Part shown: piece by piece, positions 1 to 5,528 of the stretch
How the letters are laid out: each line of letters begins with the position of its first letter
Position numbering within the stretch: position 1 is the first letter of the stretch
Assembly: GCA_030149585.1 (NCBI GenBank)
Contig: JASFBJ010000210.1
Coordinates: 1 to 6,457, forward strand
Direction of reading: 5' to 3'
Source of the DNA: Desulfobacterales bacterium
GTDB lineage: Bacteria > Desulfobacterota > Desulfobacteria > Desulfobacterales > JASFBJ01
Length of the DNA stretch: 6,457 nucleotides
The notes under the pieces: model-generated
What the model was told of the DNA's origin: nothing
Database searches by the model: none
What the model saw: only the letters and a program-made list of their open reading frames with translations
Translations under genes and position numbers: made by a program

Positions 1-150
1 TATAAAGCAAGACATGGCCGTATTTCCAAACCTGCATTGCTTTGTAGGGACTACCCCTTTTTGCGTGGCATCGGTGGGTTATGTGCCAGACGTGCCAGGG
101 TAGATAATGCCTTTTTGAGCGGCGCCATTTAACCACCCTTTCATTCTTTG

Positions 151-190
151 CTTAGCCAGCTCATTTTGGCTCCAAAATGAGCCGGCTAAG
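151..190. repeat. 40-nt near-perfect palindrome
   Basis: The arms 151-169 and 172-190 are inverted repeats of 19 bp with a single mismatch (A at 158 opposite C at 183), separated by only two bases. The RNA would form a long stem with a four- to six-base loop. There is no T-run on either side, so it is not a canonical intrinsic terminator in either direction. It could be a factor-assisted or bidirectional terminator, an RNA-stabilising hairpin, or one copy of a dispersed palindromic repeat. The sequence alone does not decide between these. Confidence 0.8.
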
Positions 191-253
191 ACCTGAAATA
201 ACTTAATTCTATGCTGTTTGTTGTGATGTCAAGTGATTAACTTGGCCAGACCC

Positions 254-289
254 CAATCGAAAACAATCGAAAGTTAATAATAAATTAAC
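254..289. promoter_or_regulatory. Direct and inverted repeats, possible operator
   Basis: Two 10-bp units, CAATCGAAAA (254-263) and CAATCGAAAG (264-273), lie in tandem, one helical turn apart. They run directly into a perfect inverted repeat, GTTAAT-N5-ATTAAC (273-289). Such an arrangement about 85-120 bp before a start codon is typical of a protein binding site. The AT-richness of the region also makes chance repeats fairly likely. I could not place a convincing -35/-10 pair next to it. Confidence 0.3.
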
Positions 290-372
290 ACAGCCTTAAT
301 AAATTTGTAATATTAAAGTGGTTTAAAAAGCAATATTAAAAAATTAATAATAAAAACAAAGGGGGCTGAGCT

Positions 373-525
373 ATGGACAAAATAGTGATTATAAGCAACC
401 GGTCAAAGCCTGAAGTTGCAGGAATAGCGAGCTATTTCAAGATTTTTGTACTTTTAGACGGGCAAAGATGGCCTGAAGCTGTGATGCCCGAAGCTGTGAT
501 GCCCGAAGCTGTAATGTATAGTTGA
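373..525 (+). CDS. Small hypothetical protein with PEAVM repeats
   Basis: This is a 50-residue ORF starting at ATG 373 with a strong purine-rich SD (AAGGGGG, 359-365) seven bases upstream, so translation is plausible. The N-terminus, MDKIVIISNRSKPEV, reads like the first beta-strand and turn of a Rossmann-like protein. It faintly resembles the N-terminus of NAD kinases, where a strand is followed by an N-x-S-[KR]-P-E type turn; this is recollection, not a search. The last third is three copies of PEAVM and then a stop. No membrane segment or signal peptide is visible. It may be a genuine small protein, or the truncated 5' end of a larger gene whose remainder is lost. The phn promoter lies just downstream, so this ORF is probably transcribed separately from the phn genes. 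Confidence 0.4.
   Translation: MDKIVIISNRSKPEVAGIASYFKIFVLLDGQRWPEAVMPEAVMPEAVMYS
472..516 (+). repeat. Three tandem 15-bp repeats
   Basis: Three head-to-tail copies of CCYGAAGCTGTRATG lie at 472-486, 487-501 and 502-516, differing only at the third base and at base 12 of the unit. They are in frame with the small ORF and encode PEAVM three times. The near-identity at DNA level points to recent slippage duplication rather than selection on the peptide. Confidence 0.85.
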
Positions 526-535
526 GGAAGTTATT

Positions 536-564
536 TTGTCCTCGTTCCTTAACAACATTATAAT
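536..564 (+). promoter_or_regulatory. Putative sigma70 promoter of the phn operon
   Basis: A perfect -10 hexamer, TATAAT (559-564), is preceded at the ideal 17-bp spacing by TTGTCC (536-541), which matches TTGACA at four of six positions. Transcription would start near 571 and give a leader of about 130 nt before the phnG start at 703. No clear Pho box (two CTGTCAT-like repeats 11 bp apart) overlaps the -35 element, where PhoB-dependent promoters carry it. Control by phosphate starvation is therefore not evident from the sequence. Confidence 0.6.
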
Positions 565-585
565 ATTAGGCAGGATAAAGCATTA

Positions 586-611
586 TTCTACTGTTTTACA
601 CCTGAGTAGAA
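586..611 (+). promoter_or_regulatory. Hairpin in the phn leader
   Basis: TTCTACT (586-592) and AGTAGAA (605-611) form a perfect 7-bp stem with a 12-base loop, starting about 15 nt into the predicted phn transcript. No T-run follows, so it is not an intrinsic terminator. The remaining leader (612-702) does not match any riboswitch class I know. It may stabilise the 5' end or be part of a larger leader fold. Confidence 0.35.
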
Positions 612-702
612 ACCATTAAGTTAGTTCCTTCAAAGTCTTTGGCGGACGTGGGAAGCATAATTAAATTTTTTGAAAACCAATATGAAACCAGAGGAAAATA
701 GC

Positions 703-1164
703 ATGCAGTTTAATGAAAACGGATATACAAAAAGACAGCGGCAACAGTGGATGGGTATTTTGGCCGGGTCTTTAACCAAAAATCTTGAAAATTCATGGCA
801 AAAGATGCCTGAAAAGCCGGAGTACAAGCATTTGCACAAACCGGAAACAGGCAGCATAATGGTTCGCGGTCGGGCAGGGGGATCCGGAAACAGTTTTAAC
901 TTTGGCGAGGTAACAGCTACCCGCTGCACAATACAAATCAAGAATGGACATGTGGGCAGCGCTTATGTATTAGGGCTTGATCATAGACATGCTGAACTTG
1001 CAGCCATCTTTGATGCTCTGTTGCAAGACCCTTTGCATCATTGTGAAATTTCAAACAGCGTTGTTTCAAGGCTCAAGGATTCCTATGATAAGCATAAGGA
1101 AGAGATTGCAAAAAAAACTGCTGCAACAAAGGTTGATTTTTTTACTATGGTTAGAGGAGAATAA
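703..1164 (+). CDS. phnG: C-P lyase core complex subunit PhnG
   Basis: PhnG is a small subunit of the cytoplasmic PhnGHIJ core complex. With PhnH and PhnL it supports PhnI in attaching phosphonates to the ribose C1 of ATP. The product of 153 residues fits the family (about 150 in E. coli). Conserved blocks are RQQWMGIL (13-20), the Gly-rich VRGRAGGSG followed by FGEVTATRC (54-75), VLGLDHRHAELAAIFDAL (89-106) and the C-terminal VDFFTMVRGE (144-153), which closely matches the E. coli C-terminus. I chose ATG 703 because GAGG at 691-694 sits eight bases upstream and the length then fits. In-frame TTG 670 and ATG 682 would add 11 or 7 residues and lack an SD this good. It is the first gene of the operon, three bases before phnH. 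Confidence 0.95.
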   Translation: MQFNENGYTKRQRQQWMGILAGSLTKNLENSWQKMPEKPEYKHLHKPETGSIMVRGRAGGSGNSFNFGEVTATRCTIQIKNGHVGSAYVLGLDHRHAELAAIFDALLQDPLHHCEISNSVVSRLKDSYDKHKEEIAKKTAATKVDFFTMVRGE

Positions 1165-1167
1165 AAA

Positions 1168-1773
1168 ATGCTTTCTTCCATTGATTTAAACAAATTAACG
1201 CCGGGATTTTCAGATCCTGTTCAAGATTCACGGCAAACTTTTCGGGCTGTATTGGATGCCATGGCCCATCCTGGACGAATCGTTATTATTGATAATTTTT
1301 TTTCCCCACCACCTCCCTTAAATCTTGCTTCAGCCGCTATATGCCTGGCGCTGCTCGATTTTGAGACGACTTTCTGGACCGAGGATCTTAAGGCGAAAGC
1401 ACCGGGAACCGGCTGGCTGCGGTTTCATTGCGGATGTTCGGTTATACAAAATCCTTTAGAAGCTGATTTTGCCTTGATAACCAGCCCTGATATAATGCCT
1501 GCCCTCAACGAATTTAATATTGGAAACGATGAAAATCCCGAGTTTTCAACGACACTTATCATACAAGCCGGCAGATTGAGTGCAACAAAGGGTAAGCGAC
1601 TAACAGGCCCGGGCATAGAGACTTTTTCAACTTTTAATGTAGAAGGATTAACAAACCGTTTCTGGCAAGACAGGCAGAGTCAATCAGCTATATTTCCTTT
1701 GGGTGTAGATATTATTTTTACATGCGAAAACAGGCTTGCTGCTCTGCCGCGTACAACAAAAGTGGAAGGTTAA
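1168..1773 (+). CDS. phnH: C-P lyase core complex subunit PhnH
   Basis: PhnH is a structural subunit of the PhnGHIJ complex. It resembles PLP-dependent transferases in fold but has no known catalysis of its own. The 201 residues are close to the family length (194 in E. coli). Family blocks visible are PVQDSRQTFRAVLDAMAHPGR (from residue 17 to 37, with F25 and the MAHPG turn), RLTGPGI (144-150), FPLGVDIIFTC (176-186) and the C-terminal LAALPRTTKVE (190-200). The SD AGAGGAGA (1153-1160) lies inside the end of phnG, seven bases before the ATG. A local oddity is an eight-T run (1296-1303) followed by four proline codons (P47-P50). It could cause slippage or ribosome stalling, but the frame is intact and conserved on both sides. 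Confidence 0.96.
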   Translation: MLSSIDLNKLTPGFSDPVQDSRQTFRAVLDAMAHPGRIVIIDNFFSPPPPLNLASAAICLALLDFETTFWTEDLKAKAPGTGWLRFHCGCSVIQNPLEADFALITSPDIMPALNEFNIGNDENPEFSTTLIIQAGRLSATKGKRLTGPGIETFSTFNVEGLTNRFWQDRQSQSAIFPLGVDIIFTCENRLAALPRTTKVEG

Positions 1774-1776
1774 ATT

Positions 1777-2904
1777 ATGTATGTTGCTGTAAAAGGTGGT
1801 AAAGAGGCTATAACCAACGCGCATAAACTATTAGCTGAAAAACGCCGTGGCGACCCAAGGGTTCCTGAACTGGGAATTTCCCAGATTAAAGAGCAGTTGG
1901 GTCTTTCTGTAGACAGGGTAATGACGGAAGGGTCGCTTTACGATAGCGAGCTCGCAGCCATAGCTATCAAGCAGGCCCAGGGGGATCTGGTAGAAGCAAT
2001 CTTTCTTGTTCGGGCCTATCGAACTACTTTGTCACGTTTTGGATTTTCAATACCCATAGAAACGACCAGGATGCAGATTCAAAGACGTATTTCATCTTCA
2101 TTCAAAGATATCCCTGGCGGGCAGATTCTCGGGCCCACCTATGATTATACACACCGGCTTATTGATTTTACTTTGAGGGTTCCTGAAAATGTAAATTCGG
2201 AAATCTGCAGGGCTGAATCAGCAGAGAAAGCAATCCAAAATAACATGACGCGAGTTGCTGATCTGCTTGCAAACGAAGGTCTTCTCGATAATGAAGCCAC
2301 ATATGGAAATAACGGGCCGGTAGCTGATTTAACCCGTGATCCTCTGGAACTTCCCGCTGGAAGAGACGTGCGCCTTCAGAATCTCGCACGGGGTGATGAA
2401 GGATTCATACTATCTCTTGCCTATTCCCTTCAAAGGGGCTTTGGAGCTTCAGGGCATCCTTTTTTGGGGGAAATACGCTATGGGAAAGTGACCGTGGAAT
2501 TTGTACCCGAGGAATTGGGATTTCCAATTGAGATTGGAGAGATCCCTATAACCGAATGTATTATGTTCAACCGTTTTATGGGATCTTCCGATACACCTCC
2601 CCAGTTTATCAAAGGATATGGATTGACATTTGGCCATTGCGAACGCAAGGCAATGGCAATGTCCATAGTTGATTATGCACTGAGCAGCAGGGAACTTGGG
2701 GAAAAAAATGAATATCCGGCACAGGACGAAGAGTTTGTGCTTTTCCACAGCGATAATGTCCAGGCTGCAGGCTTTGTCGAGCATTTAAAGCTTCCGCATT
2801 ATGTTGATTTTCAAGCCGATCTTGTATTGATGCGAAACCGTCTGGCTGAATTTAAAAATGACGGCAGGAAAAACAGAGGAATAGAAGATGAACAGGCAAT
2901 CTAA
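1777..2904 (+). CDS. phnI: C-P lyase subunit PhnI, ribosylphosphonate-forming
   Basis: PhnI is the subunit that, with PhnG, PhnH and PhnL, displaces adenine from ATP with a phosphonate to give 5-triphosphoribosyl-1-phosphonate. On its own the E. coli protein acts as a purine nucleosidase. The 375-residue protein is slightly longer than E. coli PhnI (354). It keeps the signature MYVAVKGG N-terminus, VDRVMTEG (45-52), FLVRAYRTTL (76-85), KDIPGGQILGPTYDYTHR (110-127), RGDEGF (205-210), VPEELGF (243-249), ERKAMAM (289-295) and HLKLPHYVDFQA (336-347). H336 and H341 have the same spacing as E. coli His328 and His333, which contribute to the metal site facing PhnJ. The variable part is around 135-195, and the C-terminus carries a charged tail. 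The start codon follows GGAAGG at the end of phnH. The last 17 nt overlap phnJ. Confidence 0.98.
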   Translation: MYVAVKGGKEAITNAHKLLAEKRRGDPRVPELGISQIKEQLGLSVDRVMTEGSLYDSELAAIAIKQAQGDLVEAIFLVRAYRTTLSRFGFSIPIETTRMQIQRRISSSFKDIPGGQILGPTYDYTHRLIDFTLRVPENVNSEICRAESAEKAIQNNMTRVADLLANEGLLDNEATYGNNGPVADLTRDPLELPAGRDVRLQNLARGDEGFILSLAYSLQRGFGASGHPFLGEIRYGKVTVEFVPEELGFPIEIGEIPITECIMFNRFMGSSDTPPQFIKGYGLTFGHCERKAMAMSIVDYALSSRELGEKNEYPAQDEEFVLFHSDNVQAAGFVEHLKLPHYVDFQADLVLMRNRLAEFKNDGRKNRGIEDEQAI

Positions 2905-3856
2905 TATTCAAAGTAAAGCCGGGACCAAAAATTCATGCATTGATTCATGCATTATGGAGGGATATAATTATGCTTATTTGGATGAGCAGACTAAAAGGAT
3001 GATTCGCCGTACGATTTTAAAAGCCGTGGCCATACCTGGTCACCAGGTGCCTTTTGGCAGCCGTGAGATGCCGCTTCCATATGGATGGGGAACCGGCGGC
3101 ATGCAGATAACCGCATCCCTGATAGGTTCTAAAGACATCCTGAAGGTAATTGACCAGGGAGCGGATGATACCACCAACGCTGTGAGTATCCGGCGCTTTT
3201 TTTCCCGGACAGCAGGAGTTTTGACAACAACACGAACCCAGGAGGCCACACTCATCCAGACCCGCCACCGTATCCCTGAAACGCATCTGATAAAAGATCA
3301 AATCATTATTTATCAGGTTCCTATTCCTGAACCATTGCGTTTTATTGAGCCCAGAGACAAAGAAGTTCGCAGGATGCATGCCCTTAAAGAATACGGGATT
3401 ATGTATGTTAAACTTTACGAGGATATAGCAAGGCATGGTCGAATTGCAAAAGCATTTGACTATCCTGTATTAGTGAACGGCCGTTATATAATGAGCCCCT
3501 CTCCCATACCCAAATTCGATAATCCAAAGATGAACCGCATGCCTGCATTACAGCTATTTGGTGCAGGAAGAGAAAAGCGTATTTATGCAGTTCCTCCATA
3601 TACTGAAGTTAAAAGTCTGGATTTCGATGATTACCCATTTGAGGTGGAACGCTGGCCCCTTTGCTGTGCTTTGTGTGGTTCAGACAGCAGCTATCTTGAT
3701 GAAATCATACTGGATGATAAAGGATCAAAACTATTTGTCTGCTCGGATACTGATCATTGCAATAAAAGGGTAGACAAAGGCTATAGGGGCAACCAGGAAA
3801 AACCGGTCCAAGAGGCTAAAACCTGCATAAGAACAGGAGAAAGAAAATGTGCATGA
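2888..3856 (+). CDS. phnJ: C-P lyase catalytic subunit PhnJ, radical SAM
   Basis: PhnJ cleaves the C-P bond of 5-phosphoribosyl-1-phosphonate by radical-SAM chemistry, giving the hydrocarbon (methane from methylphosphonate) and a cyclic ribose phosphate. Identity to E. coli PhnJ is very high from YNYAYLDEQTKRMIRR (26-41) to FVCSDTDHC (283-291). G51 (in AIPGHQVPFG) matches the radical-bearing Gly32. C260, C263 and C285 match the [4Fe-4S] ligands Cys241, Cys244 and Cys266, and C291 matches Cys272, the thiyl radical residue; all are offset by 19. At 322 residues the protein is longer than E. coli PhnJ (281), with about 20 extra residues at each end. The N-terminal extension has a duplicated SCI motif and the C-terminal tail has C313 and C321. 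ATG 2888 has an SD (AGAGGA, about eight bases upstream) inside phnI. ATG 2954 would give an E. coli-like N-terminus (MEGYNYAY) but lacks an SD. Confidence 0.98.
   Translation: MNRQSNIQSKAGTKNSCIDSCIMEGYNYAYLDEQTKRMIRRTILKAVAIPGHQVPFGSREMPLPYGWGTGGMQITASLIGSKDILKVIDQGADDTTNAVSIRRFFSRTAGVLTTTRTQEATLIQTRHRIPETHLIKDQIIIYQVPIPEPLRFIEPRDKEVRRMHALKEYGIMYVKLYEDIARHGRIAKAFDYPVLVNGRYIMSPSPIPKFDNPKMNRMPALQLFGAGREKRIYAVPPYTEVKSLDFDDYPFEVERWPLCCALCGSDSSYLDEIILDDKGSKLFVCSDTDHCNKRVDKGYRGNQEKPVQEAKTCIRTGERKCA
2931..2954 (+). repeat. 12-bp tandem duplication in the 5' end of phnJ
   Basis: ATTCATGCATTG (2931-2942) is repeated as ATTCATGCATTA (2943-2954), an 11-of-12 match that keeps the frame and produces the consecutive SCI-D-SCI residues (16-22) of the PhnJ extension. 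Each unit contains the palindrome ATGCAT. This is typical of replication slippage in a poorly constrained segment, and it lies just before the internal ATG that corresponds to the usual PhnJ start. Confidence 0.85.
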
Positions 3857-4635
3857 AAGATTCAAATCATATCCCTTTGCTAAAAGTTAAATCCATCAGC
3901 AAATATTACGGACGCAGAATCGGATGCAGGAAAATTGACTTTGAACTGTGGCCGGGAGAGGTTCTTGGAATTGTCGGAGAGTCTGGATCAGGGAAAACAA
4001 CATTGCTCAACTGCATTTCAGGACAAATGGAACCTTCCGAAGGCGCTGTCTGGTATGCCGGCAATGGCGGCGTTATTGATATGTGCGCGGCTCCTGAGCC
4101 CCAAAGACGGCTTGCCATGCGAACTGAAATGGGAACAGTGTATCAAAATCCCAGGGATGGCCTGAGAATGCATATTAGCGCAGGAGGCAATATTGGCGAA
4201 CGTCTCATGGCAAACGGGCTGCGGCATTATGGAAAGGTTCGTCGCAAGGCGCTGAACTGGCTTGAAAAGGTTGAAATTGATTCCGAACGGATTGACGATA
4301 TACCTGTTACATTTTCCGGCGGTATGCAGCAACGGCTTCAAATTGCCCGCAACCTGGTAACCAATCCCCGGCTTGTTTTCATGGACGAGCCAACAAGCGG
4401 CCTGGATGTTTCAGTGCAGGCCAGGCTTTTGGATTTGCTCAAAGGTCTTGTCACTGAACTGGATCTTTCAATGGTGATGGTCACCCATGATTTGGCGGTA
4501 ACACGCCTTCTGGCACATCGCCTTATTGTAATGAAGGACGGCGAAGCCGTGGAATCAGGGCTTACAGATCAGGTTTTAGATGATCCTCAGCACCCTTACA
4601 CGCAGCTTCTGGTTTCTTCTATCCTTCATCCTTAA
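3847..4635 (+). CDS. phnK: C-P lyase ATP-binding subunit PhnK
   Basis: PhnK is an ABC-type ATPase with no membrane partner. In the E. coli complex it docks on the PhnGHIJ core at PhnJ and is needed for phosphonate breakdown in vivo. The 262 residues (252 in E. coli) include Walker A GESGSGKTT (44-52), Q-loop Q100 in TVYQNPRDGL, ABC signature FSGGMQQR (156-163), Walker B LVFMDE (176-181), D-loop SGLD and the switch histidine H214 in VTHDL. The ending with DDPQHPYTQLLVSSIL is of the dipeptide/oligopeptide-transporter ATPase type, as expected for PhnK. ATG 3847 has AGGAG (3835-3839) seven bases upstream and overlaps phnJ by 10 nt. The in-frame ATG 3853 would make a 4-nt ATGA overlap with poorer SD spacing. 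Gene order and the missing permease argue against an ordinary transporter ATPase. Confidence 0.96.
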   Translation: MCMKDSNHIPLLKVKSISKYYGRRIGCRKIDFELWPGEVLGIVGESGSGKTTLLNCISGQMEPSEGAVWYAGNGGVIDMCAAPEPQRRLAMRTEMGTVYQNPRDGLRMHISAGGNIGERLMANGLRHYGKVRRKALNWLEKVEIDSERIDDIPVTFSGGMQQRLQIARNLVTNPRLVFMDEPTSGLDVSVQARLLDLLKGLVTELDLSMVMVTHDLAVTRLLAHRLIVMKDGEAVESGLTDQVLDDPQHPYTQLLVSSILHP

Positions 4636-4650
4636 ATAAGGTCTTTAAAT

Positions 4651-5376
4651 ATGAAATGTATGGTAGATGTAGATAAACTAAATAAGGATTTTTTTCTTCA
4701 TACCCAGGGAGAAGCGAAAATTCCTGTGTTCAAAGATTTTTGTCTGAAACTTGAACAAGGCGAGAGCGTTGCGCTGGTCGGTCCGTCAGGTGTTGGGAAA
4801 AGCACACTTTTGCGCCTTCTTTATGGCAATTATAAGACCGGATCAGGTAAAATTATGGTGAACCATGATGGTGATGCGGTCAATCTGGCAGGCGCTGATC
4901 CACATACCGTGCTTCATATCCGAAAATGGACCATAGGATATGTGAGTCAATTCCTGCGGGTTATTCCAAGGGTGCCGGCCATCCAGGTTGTCATGGAACC
5001 TATGAGAGTCAGGGGTGCATCAGAAAAAGTATCCCGGGTTCTTGCCGGAGAACTTTTGACTCGTCTCCGGATACCGAAGCGACTCTGGTCTTTATCGCCT
5101 ACAACATTTTCAGGTGGTGAACAGCAGAGAATCAACATTGCAAGAGGATTTATTTCAACCTACCCGGTAATGCTTCTTGATGAACCCACCGCCAGCCTTG
5201 ATTCCGATAATACGGAAAGCGTGATTGAAATTATAAAAGAAGCAATCAGCATGGGCACAGCAATTATAGGAATTTTCCATGATGAGGATATACGAAACCG
5301 GATTGGATCAAGAAGTGTAAAGATTCAGCCTTTTAACAACCATGCCTGCTCCAAACAACTTATTCCAATAGATTAG
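4651..5376 (+). CDS. phnL: C-P lyase ATP-binding subunit PhnL
   Basis: PhnL is the second ABC-type ATPase of the C-P lyase system. It supports formation of the ribosyl-phosphonate adduct and can pair with PhnK on the core complex. The 241 residues (226 in E. coli) show Walker A GPSGVGKST (44-52), Q-loop Q100 in GYVSQFLRVIPRVPA, ABC signature FSGGEQQR (153-160), Walker B VMLLDE (173-178), D-loop ASLD and H210 in GIFHDEDIRNRI. The SQFLRVIPRV segment and the FHD switch region fit PhnL rather than the related lipoprotein-release ATPases (LolD). AAGG (4638-4641) is the SD, nine bases before the ATG, and the gap from phnK is 15 bp. It is the last recognisable phn gene here; phnM, which often follows, is absent. 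Confidence 0.95.
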   Translation: MKCMVDVDKLNKDFFLHTQGEAKIPVFKDFCLKLEQGESVALVGPSGVGKSTLLRLLYGNYKTGSGKIMVNHDGDAVNLAGADPHTVLHIRKWTIGYVSQFLRVIPRVPAIQVVMEPMRVRGASEKVSRVLAGELLTRLRIPKRLWSLSPTTFSGGEQQRINIARGFISTYPVMLLDEPTASLDSDNTESVIEIIKEAISMGTAIIGIFHDEDIRNRIGSRSVKIQPFNNHACSKQLIPID

Positions 5377-5444
5377 ACGCGGCCATATTTTATAAAAAAT
5401 TAACCCTCGCCTTATAAAAACCTAATGTTTAAATGGTTAAAAGC

Positions 5445-5471
5445 CTGTCAATAAGCTCATGATGTTGACAG
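5445..5471. promoter_or_regulatory. Inverted repeat with embedded TTGACA, possible operator
   Basis: CTGTCAA (5445-5451) and TTGACAG (5465-5471) form a perfect 7-bp inverted repeat with a 13-base centre. The right arm contains TTGACA, identical to the -35 consensus, but no good -10 follows at 16-18 bp; the AT-rich AAATATAGA (5491-5499) is the nearest candidate and is too far. No T-run follows, so it is a poor terminator for phnL. The most sensible reading is an operator/promoter region for the gene at 5529, or a hairpin between two transcription units. Confidence 0.35.
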
Positions 5472-5528
5472 TTCAATAAGCACTGCAAAAAAATATAGAC
5501 ACAGGAACCAGGCTTAAAAGATAAGGCA

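Larger units (their letters stand above)
1..372. other. Gene-free upstream region
   Basis: I see no convincing coding region here. A + frame is open from the window edge to a stop at 130-132 (44 codons), but its translation matches nothing I recognise. It could be the tail of an upstream gene or chance. A 25-codon minus-strand frame (51-128) is equally unsupported. The stretch holds a long palindrome at 151-190. From about 265 to 360 it is strongly AT-rich, with repeated TTAATAATAAA words (274-284 and 344-354, exactly 70 bp apart). It probably separates an upstream transcription unit from the small ORF at 373. Confidence 0.6.

Noticed and set aside
41..62. GTAG-GGA-CTAC stem followed by CCCCTTTTT, as a terminator
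   Set aside because: A 4-bp stem with a 3-base loop, separated from a five-T run by four C, is too weak to call.
83..100. Tandem GTGCCAG words
   Set aside because: Only seven of nine bases match across two units, so this is not distinguishable from chance.
51..128. Minus-strand 25-codon frame with a purine-rich stretch upstream
   Set aside because: It is very short with no family resemblance, and nothing supports its expression.
1..132. Open + frame from the window edge, possibly the C-terminus of an upstream gene
   Set aside because: There are only 44 codons, no recognisable family, and a second + frame is also open over much of it, so chance is as likely.
591..608. Pho-box-like pair CTGTTTT and CTGAGTA with 11-bp spacing
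   Set aside because: It matches the consensus only in part, lies downstream of the predicted transcript start where PhoB would not activate, and is better explained by the 7-bp hairpin that covers the same bases.
1296..1318. Eight-T run and polyproline codons in phnH as a frameshift site
   Set aside because: The frame is conserved on both sides of the run, and no useful alternative product arises in other frames.
3017..3436. Long antisense open frame within phnJ
   Set aside because: It lies opposite a strongly conserved gene, its translation resembles no family, and it has no credible start region.
5400..5440. TTAACC...GGTTAA inverted repeat after phnL as a terminator
   Set aside because: A 6-bp AT-rich stem with a 29-base loop and no T-run would not be stable or terminator-like.
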